From NCBI GenBank assembly GCA_012799695.1, contig JAAZKT010000069.1, positions 1-35,549 of the forward strand: a stretch of DNA of 35,549 nt, in the 5' to 3' direction. How positions within the stretch are numbered: position 1 is the stretch's first letter; the number at the start of each line of letters is the position of its first letter. The translations under genes were made by a program, and so were the position numbers. The notes below the pieces were generated by a model. That model was not told where the DNA came from and ran no database searches. It saw only the letters and a program-made list of their open reading frames with translations. This DNA is from Clostridiaceae bacterium (GTDB lineage: Bacteria > Bacillota > Clostridia > Saccharofermentanales > DTU023). This document shows positions 25,072 through 32,575 of the stretch, piece by piece.

Positions 25072-25695
25072 ATGAGCATTATTAAAAAGAAGCGGACGAT
25101 GTTGACGGTGATGTGCGTGACGGCACTTATTATCTCTCTCCTATCCATATGCTCGGCTTGTCAGAGCAATGAAAACGAGCCTGAGGCGACGGGCTCTTTG
25201 CAGACAAATGCGCACGGTCATTCTTTGGCGCCCAAGTTTGAATTGGTGGACCAATTTGGGAATGTGCATAGATTGTCGGATTACCGAGGCAAGATTGTTT
25301 ATTTGACATTTTGGGCGACGTGGTACGAGTCTTGTTCATTGGAGTTGCCTGATGTCGAGCAACTTTACAGGGATCGTGCGAAAAATCAGGGAGAAGTCGC
25401 CGTTCTCGGTGTTGTTTTTCCGTCCGAGCCGGTGGCAGAGGGTGCGCCGTCCGATGAGATAAGAGAAATGACCGTCGAGGAAATGAAATTATTCCTAAAT
25501 GAGAAAAACCTGACATTTCCCGTGCTCTTTGATATAGACGGAAAGATCTTTGCCGAGTATGCGATTACCGGCTTGCCGACGACGTATTTGATCGACCGTG
25601 AAGGCTTTTTTATCGGCGTAATACCTGCATCGATCGACAAAGGGTTGATGGATCATTTCATCGAGGAAGCGTTGCACGGAAACAACGATGATTGA
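25072..25695 (+). CDS. TlpA/thioredoxin-fold lipoprotein with non-canonical active site
   Basis: 207 aa; lipobox-like LLSICSAC; KIVYLTFWATWYESCSLELPDVEQLYRD thioredoxin-like core; AITGLPTTYLIDREG cis-Pro region. Confidence 0.85.
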   Translation: MSIIKKKRTMLTVMCVTALIISLLSICSACQSNENEPEATGSLQTNAHGHSLAPKFELVDQFGNVHRLSDYRGKIVYLTFWATWYESCSLELPDVEQLYRDRAKNQGEVAVLGVVFPSEPVAEGAPSDEIREMTVEEMKLFLNEKNLTFPVLFDIDGKIFAEYAITGLPTTYLIDREGFFIGVIPASIDKGLMDHFIEEALHGNNDD

Positions 25696-25769
25696 TCGCA
25701 GCTCGTGCTAGAATGGATGCCATCTATTGTGTAGATTATGTTAATGGCCAACAAGAGGAGGTTAGATAA

Positions 25770-27065
25770 ATGCTGGATATTGTTTATATCAGGAACAACC
25801 CGCAGGAAGTGAGCGAAAAGCTGGCGCGGCGCGGTTTTGATATTGACTTTACGGAATTTCTTGAGGCCGATGCGAAGCGGCGTGCCATGATGCATGAGAA
25901 TGAAGAGCTGAAAGCCGAACGCAACAGGAAGTCCGCCGAGATTCCGATGATCAAAAAAGAAGGCGGCGATATCTCACAATGGACGGAAAGTCTCCGCCAA
26001 CTCAGTGACCGGATCAAGGAAAACGATATCATGGTCAACAAGATGACTGAGGAGCAACAGGAATTTCTGAGAGGCATTCCCAACATTCCAGCCGATGATA
26101 TTCCTGCGGGCGGCAAAGAAAACAATGAAATCGTCTCCGTATGGGGCGAGCCCATGCCTGTTGATGCCGCGGTGAAAAATCATGTTGACCTTGTTGAATC
26201 GACCGGTATGATCGACTACGAGAGAGGCGTCAAGCTTTCAGGAAGCGGTTATTGGATTTATCGCGGAGCCGGCGCTGTACTCGAGTGGGCGCTTCTCAAC
26301 TATTTTGTATACGATCACTTGAACGATGGGTACGAGATGATGTTGCCACCGCATATTCTGAATTATTCCTGCGGCTATGTCGGCGGACAATTCCCGAAGT
26401 TTGAGGATGATGTTTTTCAGCTCAGAGGCGGCGGCGATGAATTTCAATTCTTGCTTCCGACGGCGGAAACGGCTCTGACGAATATCCACGCCGACGAAAT
26501 ACTATCGGAAGAGGAATTGCCGAAGAAGTATTTCGCTTACACACCCTGCTACCGTAAAGAAGCGGGTTCGTATCGCGCGGAAGAGCGCGGAATGATTCGC
26601 GGTCATCAGTTCAATAAAGTGGAGATGTTCCAGTATACGCGCCCCGAAGATTCCGAAGAAGCGTTCGAGGAATTGGTGCGAAAAGCCTCTCGACTCGTCG
26701 AAGGGCTGGGACTTGTGCATCGCGTCAGCCGTCTGGCGGCGGGAGACTGCTCTGCGGGAATGCGCAAGACGTATGACATTGAAATCTGGATTCCCAGCAT
26801 GCAAATCTACAAGGAAGTCAGTTCCGTTTCGACTGCGGGCGATTATCAGGCAAGAAGAGGCAATATTCGATACAGGCGAGCGGACACGGGCAAGGTTGAC
26901 TTCTGTCACACATTGAATGGTTCGGGGCTCGCGACATCGCGTATCATTCCTGCGCTCGTTGAACAGTGTCAGCAATCCGACGGGTCGATCGTCGTTCCGG
27001 AAGTTTTGAGACCGTGGATGCACGGCATAGAGATTATTCGCCCGCTTGACGAGGGCAATGTCTGA
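25770..27065 (+). CDS. serS: Seryl-tRNA synthetase
   Basis: 431 aa; N-terminal coiled coil, LPTAETALTNIHADEIL, PCYRKEAGSYRAEERGMIRGHQFNKVEMFQYTRPEDS, YQARRGNIRYRR, HTLNGSGLATSRIIPALVEQCQQSDGSIVVPEVLRPWM. Confidence 0.97.
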   Translation: MLDIVYIRNNPQEVSEKLARRGFDIDFTEFLEADAKRRAMMHENEELKAERNRKSAEIPMIKKEGGDISQWTESLRQLSDRIKENDIMVNKMTEEQQEFLRGIPNIPADDIPAGGKENNEIVSVWGEPMPVDAAVKNHVDLVESTGMIDYERGVKLSGSGYWIYRGAGAVLEWALLNYFVYDHLNDGYEMMLPPHILNYSCGYVGGQFPKFEDDVFQLRGGGDEFQFLLPTAETALTNIHADEILSEEELPKKYFAYTPCYRKEAGSYRAEERGMIRGHQFNKVEMFQYTRPEDSEEAFEELVRKASRLVEGLGLVHRVSRLAAGDCSAGMRKTYDIEIWIPSMQIYKEVSSVSTAGDYQARRGNIRYRRADTGKVDFCHTLNGSGLATSRIIPALVEQCQQSDGSIVVPEVLRPWMHGIEIIRPLDEGNV

Positions 27066-27708
27066 TCGTTTTACGACAGTCCGGCGCGAAGGCTGCTTCG
27101 AGTTTTTCGAACGTGGCTCGCGTTTCATCGGCGTTTGCCGACCGATTCAATCGGCCGAGGATGCGACCGTTTTCCTAGAAGACATACGCGTTCAATATCC
27201 TGAGGCGACTCACTACGTCTATGCATGGCGTATTGATCGCCCTGTACAATTACAGCGGTTCTCCGATGACGGAGAGCCGCAGGGCACCGCAGGTCGACAA
27301 GTGCTTGAGGTGATTCTGAGGGAAGAAATCGACCGCGTGGCTATCGTCGTCGTGCGCTACTACGGAGGCGTTAAGTTGGGAACGGGCGGTCTGACTCGCG
27401 CTTATTCACACGGCGCGCGAGGCGCTCTCTTCGAAGCGCAACCGATCGAATTCATCCGCTGTCAGACATTCTCCGTCGTGACGGATTATTCCGTTTACCA
27501 CCAGCTTTCGGGTCGAATCGAAGCGGGCGGGTATTTTCAACGGACGCCTGAATTCGGAGCTTCCGTTTGCTGGATCGTCGGCGCGACCGATGACCGGGTT
27601 GATTCGCTTCATGAGATGATTATGAATTATTCTTCCGGTGAAGCTGTTTGGGAACCCGCAGGTGAACAGTGGCTTGAATCGTCGCTCGTCATTGATCCCT
27701 CTCCCTGA
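27058..27708 (+). CDS. YigZ/IMPACT family protein
   Basis: GSRFIGVCRPIQSAEDATVFLEDIRVQYPEATHYVYAWRI, FSDDGEPQGTAGRQVLEVI, VVVRYYGGVKLGTGGLTRAY; likely ATG start at 27058 overlaps the serS stop. Confidence 0.9.
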   Translation: MSDRFTTVRREGCFEFFERGSRFIGVCRPIQSAEDATVFLEDIRVQYPEATHYVYAWRIDRPVQLQRFSDDGEPQGTAGRQVLEVILREEIDRVAIVVVRYYGGVKLGTGGLTRAYSHGARGALFEAQPIEFIRCQTFSVVTDYSVYHQLSGRIEAGGYFQRTPEFGASVCWIVGATDDRVDSLHEMIMNYSSGEAVWEPAGEQWLESSLVIDPSP

Positions 27709-27889
27709 TGTGCCTGAGTGCGGTCGGTTTGAATCAATGTTCGCGATCGTCGATTTACCGAGTTCAGTATTCCGTGATGATTGACAAATAGCAGGCTTTT
27801 TAGAAGCATGTATAATGGATGAACAACGGTTGACGGTTTGTCGCGTTGTTATCGTGTATTGACCGTAACACAGGTTGAGCGGAGGCTTT

Positions 27890-28627
27890 ATGGCTGGTCA
27901 TTCAAAGTGGAGCAACATCAAGCGTCGCAAGGGTGCTGTCGACGAAAAGCGCGCCAAGATTTTTTCCAAGATCGGGCGTGAAATTCAGGTTGCCGTGCGC
28001 ATGGGCGGTCCTGATCCGGAGAAAAACACCGTTCTCCGCGACGTCGTCGCAAAAGCGAAGTCATACAATATGCCGAACGACAATATTCAACGCTCCATCA
28101 GCCGTGCGGCCGGTGATAGTTCTTCCGATGTCATGGAGGAGATCCAATACGAAGGGTACGGCCCCGGCGGCGTGGCGGTGATGGTGCGCGCACTGACGGA
28201 CAATCGCAACAGGACGGCCGGTGAAGTGAGGCATATTTTCGACAAATTCGGCGGAAATCTCGGATCCGACGGATGTGTCGCTTTTCAGTTCGAGAGCAAA
28301 GGAACGCTCGTGATTGAGCGCCATGATGCACTCGATGACGAGCAAGTCTTCATGGACGCACTTGAAGCGGGCGCTGAAGATGTCGATCTCGAACAGGAAG
28401 ACATTATCGAGATCACGACGCCTCCGACTGAATTTGCCGCGGTGCGCGACGCGCTTGCCTCAACGTATGAATTCGCTGCACAGGAGCTCGGTCCTATTCC
28501 TCTTACATGGGTTGAGCTTGAAGATGAGGAAATGATAGCGAACATGACCAAGCTTATCGATCTCTTGGAAGATAACGACGATGTGCAGGATGTCTACCAT
28601 AATTGGGCTCGCGAGGATGACGCATAG
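27890..28627 (+). CDS. YebC/PmpR (TACO1) family protein
   Basis: MAGHSKWSNIKRRKGAVDEKRAKIFSKIGREIQVAVRMGG..., YEGYGPGGVAVMV; RBS ggagg before ATG 27890. Confidence 0.96.
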   Translation: MAGHSKWSNIKRRKGAVDEKRAKIFSKIGREIQVAVRMGGPDPEKNTVLRDVVAKAKSYNMPNDNIQRSISRAAGDSSSDVMEEIQYEGYGPGGVAVMVRALTDNRNRTAGEVRHIFDKFGGNLGSDGCVAFQFESKGTLVIERHDALDDEQVFMDALEAGAEDVDLEQEDIIEITTPPTEFAAVRDALASTYEFAAQELGPIPLTWVELEDEEMIANMTKLIDLLEDNDDVQDVYHNWAREDDA

Positions 28628-28629
28628 CG

Positions 28630-29709
28630 ATGATATACGGTTGGCTCAAACGACGACGTGATTTGCGCAAATCCGAAAAAGAGCGCGCGACGGAGCTCAG
28701 ACGAGAGCGTGAATCGCACGTGCCTGAGCCGATTTTCAATCCTTTCGGAAGATTGGCAGATGCCGTTATCATGCAGATGAACGAACGCAATATCGCGTAT
28801 GAAGAACAGACACAGAACGAAATACGTGAAACGCTCGGGAACATTGCCGTTATCTCATTCGTCGGGTCGAGCGGAACGGGCAAGTCGACGCGTGCCATCA
28901 GTGTCGCGCGCGAGTACAAGATCGACTATATCATCGATGACGGCCTCTTAATTCACGGCGGCGCCATCATCGCCGGTTCTTCCGCCAAACGAGCGGAGTC
29001 GAAAATGGAATCGGTGAGACAGGCACTGTTCCTCGATCCCGCGCGCGCGGAGAGTATGAGACGCACTTTAGTTGAGCGACTTCCCAGCGCATTGATGGTG
29101 CTCGGCACGTCGGATGCGATGTTGTCCCGCATTTGCGAAAATCTCTGGCTCAACCAGCCGTCGATCAAGATCAGAATCGAGGATGTTTCGACGGAAAGTG
29201 AACGAAATCAGGCAAAACAAACGCGCTTGTCGGAAGGGAAACATACGATCCCCGTTCCAAGCATGGAGATTAAACACGAGTTTTCCGGTTACCTGACGGA
29301 GCCACTTGCAAGACTATGGCAAAAGTTCGATCTTGCCAGCGTCTTCAACCCGTTAGGTGCGCAAAACCCCGCGGACTATGACCGCACGGTCGTGCGCCCG
29401 ACCTTTTCAACCCTTGGCAGTTACGCGATGTCCGATCAGGCGATGAAAGATCTCGTCAGTGTTCTCGCATTGAAAGTTGACGGCGTGGAAGATGTTGTCG
29501 ATCAGAAAGTGCATAAAGAGCCATACGGTGTGATCCTTGATCTCGATTTAGCGATCGTTTATGGTTCGAGCACTCAGTCTGTTTTAGCGGAGACCCAGAC
29601 GGCTGTTAGTGCCGGCGTCGAACTGTTCACTGCCGTTAACGTTCTCGCCACAAATGTTCGCGCCGTACGCGTCGCAAAGGAGCGAAGCGCTATATTCGCT
29701 GTTAATTAG
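28630..29709 (+). CDS. P-loop NTPase fused to Asp23/Gls24 (YloU)-like domain
   Basis: 359 aa; Walker A VGSSGTGKSTRA; C-terminus VVRPTFSTLGSYAMSDQAMKDLVSVLALKVDGVEDVVDQKV...GVILDLDLAIVYGSSTQSVLAETQTAVSAGVELFTAVNVLATNVRAVRV resembles Asp23/YloU. Confidence 0.75.
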   Translation: MIYGWLKRRRDLRKSEKERATELRRERESHVPEPIFNPFGRLADAVIMQMNERNIAYEEQTQNEIRETLGNIAVISFVGSSGTGKSTRAISVAREYKIDYIIDDGLLIHGGAIIAGSSAKRAESKMESVRQALFLDPARAESMRRTLVERLPSALMVLGTSDAMLSRICENLWLNQPSIKIRIEDVSTESERNQAKQTRLSEGKHTIPVPSMEIKHEFSGYLTEPLARLWQKFDLASVFNPLGAQNPADYDRTVVRPTFSTLGSYAMSDQAMKDLVSVLALKVDGVEDVVDQKVHKEPYGVILDLDLAIVYGSSTQSVLAETQTAVSAGVELFTAVNVLATNVRAVRVAKERSAIFAVN

Positions 29710-29814
29710 CGGCAATTATTCGATACGAATACTCCATCTCAAAATAAAAACCGAACGGTTTGATGTGTGATCGGCAAACGCTCTGCATCTGAAACTGGTC
29801 ATGGTGGTAAAATC

Positions 29815-30519
29815 TCAGAACGATTTTCGCGTGCCCCGACCGTCACCCGAAATCGGATAAGGCGGACTCATCCTTTCCGGAGACGCATTGGTATTTGTTT
29901 CGTATACGGCTTTCAGGCGGGCACCTATCTCGCGGGCAAGAAAGTAAGGAGTCGACAAATAAGAGCGCGGATTCGTCGCATACCCGACACAGTCCAACCC
30001 AAGTTTGCCTCCGATGTACAGCGCTCGTTGTAAGTGGAATCGCTGTGTTACGATGATGGCCGACTGTACCTTAAAAACATGAATGGCGCGGTAGATGGAA
30101 TCGTATGTATCGAGCCCGAAGTGATCCATGAAAATCGCTTCATCCGGGATACCTTGTGAGAGAAGATGCTTATACATAACGAGGGGTTCATTGTAATTGT
30201 CCTCACGGTGATCTCCTGATACGATGATGCGATTGGATACACCGGCGCGGTAGAGTTCGACGGCACCGTCGAGGCGGTCTTGCAACATAGGTGAGGGAGT
30301 GCGGTTTCCGATGATTTGAGCTCCCGGGACGATAATGCAGTCGACACCCTGAGGTAGATCGTGGAGTTCGAACGTGTGAGCGTTCCCCTTGATCGAGATA
30401 TAGACATAAATGAAGAAAATGGAACCCGATACGGCAAGAATGAGCCCCAATATGACGGCAATCACGCGGATGATCGCTCGCAGCCAAGGCCGGTCTTTTC
30501 GCATTCCCTGTCGTTTCAT
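29815..30519 (-). CDS. SanA/YdcF-like DUF218 family membrane protein
   Basis: 234 aa; N-terminal TM, DCIIVPGAQIIGNRTPSPMLQDRLDGAVELYRAGVSNRIIVSGDH, MDHFGLDTYDSIYRA, IIVTQRFHLQRALYI. Confidence 0.88.
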   Translation of the reverse strand: MKRQGMRKDRPWLRAIIRVIAVILGLILAVSGSIFFIYVYISIKGNAHTFELHDLPQGVDCIIVPGAQIIGNRTPSPMLQDRLDGAVELYRAGVSNRIIVSGDHREDNYNEPLVMYKHLLSQGIPDEAIFMDHFGLDTYDSIYRAIHVFKVQSAIIVTQRFHLQRALYIGGKLGLDCVGYATNPRSYLSTPYFLAREIGARLKAVYETNTNASPERMSPPYPISGDGRGTRKSF

Positions 30520-30579
30520 GTTACCCTCCGGCTCATGTTAAAATAATCCCAGTGAATTGTCCAACTGGCGGAGGTTTTC

Positions 30580-32370
30580 ATGAGAGGTTGTCAGCGACAT
30601 AAAACATCTCGGCGTTTATCGATTGCAACGGCATGCGTATTTTTGATCGCACTGCTGTTTGCCTGTTCCCCTCAAATGCCCCCTGTTCCTTCGGAATCGG
30701 AGCTCGTGAATCCGACAATGGTAACGGAGCCGTCCGCTACAGCCCCTTTGTTTTCTAACGATCCCTTTCATATGAGAGGTTTGCCCGGCGATCGAAAAGA
30801 TCGATTGATGGTTGGGGTTAATGACCCTGATCGTCTGAACCTGAATCCGTTTGCCCTTGGTACGCAGCTGTTCCCCATCGACCCGTCCGGGTTCTATCAG
30901 CCCGTTTTTCAAACATTGTTTGTTTTCGAACCGACTCAACTCGTGTACCGGTCCGTTCTGGCGGAATCTTTTGAATTGAGCGACCGAAGTCTCAAAATCG
31001 CGCTCCGTGAAGATGTTTTATGGCACGACGGTTATTCTCTCACGGCTCAAGACGTTTTATTTACGATGGATGCTCACCGGAAATTCAATACGGACAAGGG
31101 AAGAGTGTTCGCCCGTTATGTGACCGAAATAGTAGCGGAGAGTGATCACTCGCTTGACATATCGTTCCGAGAAAGTGAAAAAAATGCCGGTTGGTACATC
31201 CTTGATACGCTTTCACATATGGTGATTGCCGCGCGGCATATTTGGGAAGATGCCGTTGCCGGCGCATCCGATATGGATTCGTTACTCGACCGATCGACGC
31301 GCGTCGTCGGTACGGGACCTTGGAAGTTTTACCAAGAAGATGCCGCATCGATTTCATTCATCAGGCATTCAGTTGAAAGCGACGCCAAGCCTTTATACCT
31401 GACAATCTTGAAGTACGCACAAGCCCCTTTTGCGTTCTATGCCATTGAGAATTCCGAGATTGATTTGTTGATCGCTGAATATAGCGCGGGCGATGTGAAT
31501 GCTGCCGAAGAATATCGAAAGGCAGAAAGCCAACAGAACCCGGATCTGCTCTGCATTCATTCGGGTCAAACATTGGGTGGACTGGCGATCAATTATGGCA
31601 GCCGACAGGAACTCGGGCGACGATCTTTCCGTCATCTGCTCGTCGCCATCGCAGATCCCGACATTACAGGCGAATTGTGGTCGGACTACCCGATCGAAAT
31701 AACGAGAAGAGACGTTCTTACTATTCCGTCCGTGATGGAGAAACTGGACAGAAATGCGTTGGAATCGATTCTCGGTGAAGTATCGGGACATGTCCTAGAT
31801 GCATTGATTGAAGAAGCGGGTTTGACGCGTCAGTCAGGCGGGCAAATTTGTATGGATGGCGTACCCATCGAACCTTTGACGCTGATCTATCCCGAGTATT
31901 CGAACCGCATCGCTTCTGCCTGTTCTCAGTACGCAAAAATGGCGGAAGAGCAAGGGCTGACGATTCACACACGACCTCTGACGGTGGACAGGTGGCGCAA
32001 CGCATTGACGAGCGGAGACTACGAACTCGCCTACATGGAATCGTCCGTCAATGAGACATTCGTTGAGACAATCGAAAGGATTGCCGCAATACCGAGTAGG
32101 AAAGACGGCGAACTTGTCACGGGAAAAGAGTTCGATGTCATCCGTGCGCGAGACGTGCTCGAGGCTTTCCCCGACGGTCATTCTCGCTCCTACATCGTTG
32201 CCCGCTACCAAGCGCTTGCCGAATGGCTGCTCCGGGAATGGCTATTCATTCCGTTAGGAGCGGGGTATAAGGAGGTTGCGTTAGAGAGCAGGTTCGTGCA
32301 TACCGATGCGCCCCTTAACACACTCTACGCGTTCCCTGTGCTCACGCGTGAGCGCCCGCCAAGCAAATAG
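30580..32370 (+). CDS. ABC transporter substrate-binding lipoprotein, family 5 (oligopeptide-type), orphan
   Basis: 596 aa; lipobox-like ALLFACS; LKIALREDVLWHDGYSLTAQDVLFTMDAHR, VVGTGPWKFYQEDAASISFIRH typical of SBP_bac_5. Confidence 0.85.
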   Translation: MRGCQRHKTSRRLSIATACVFLIALLFACSPQMPPVPSESELVNPTMVTEPSATAPLFSNDPFHMRGLPGDRKDRLMVGVNDPDRLNLNPFALGTQLFPIDPSGFYQPVFQTLFVFEPTQLVYRSVLAESFELSDRSLKIALREDVLWHDGYSLTAQDVLFTMDAHRKFNTDKGRVFARYVTEIVAESDHSLDISFRESEKNAGWYILDTLSHMVIAARHIWEDAVAGASDMDSLLDRSTRVVGTGPWKFYQEDAASISFIRHSVESDAKPLYLTILKYAQAPFAFYAIENSEIDLLIAEYSAGDVNAAEEYRKAESQQNPDLLCIHSGQTLGGLAINYGSRQELGRRSFRHLLVAIADPDITGELWSDYPIEITRRDVLTIPSVMEKLDRNALESILGEVSGHVLDALIEEAGLTRQSGGQICMDGVPIEPLTLIYPEYSNRIASACSQYAKMAEEQGLTIHTRPLTVDRWRNALTSGDYELAYMESSVNETFVETIERIAAIPSRKDGELVTGKEFDVIRARDVLEAFPDGHSRSYIVARYQALAEWLLREWLFIPLGAGYKEVALESRFVHTDAPLNTLYAFPVLTRERPPSK

Positions 32371-32472
32371 CAATAGCGTCCGGTTTAGCGTCCGGTTTCT
32401 TATCCGATTAAGCCGATATTATTTTCTACTGTGCCATCTTCTGATACACTGTTCTCTAGCATGAGAACGATT

Positions 32473-32505
32473 CCTCTCGGGACGAGTCTCCCGGGAGGGT
32501 TTTTT
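32473..32505 (+). terminator. Rho-independent terminator (or leader attenuator) upstream of hppA
   Basis: CCTCTCGGGA-cgagt-TCCCGGGAGG followed by gTTTTTT. Confidence 0.75.
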
Positions 32506-32575
32506 CGCGTTGCATTTCCAAAAATGCAATGAAGTGTTGGCTTGGTATTATTAAAACCTGAAAGGAAGGTTTTTT

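Noticed and set aside
25696-25769. T-box riboswitch upstream of serS
   Set aside because: The intergenic region is only ~75 nt and lacks the T-box sequence and a specifier stem.
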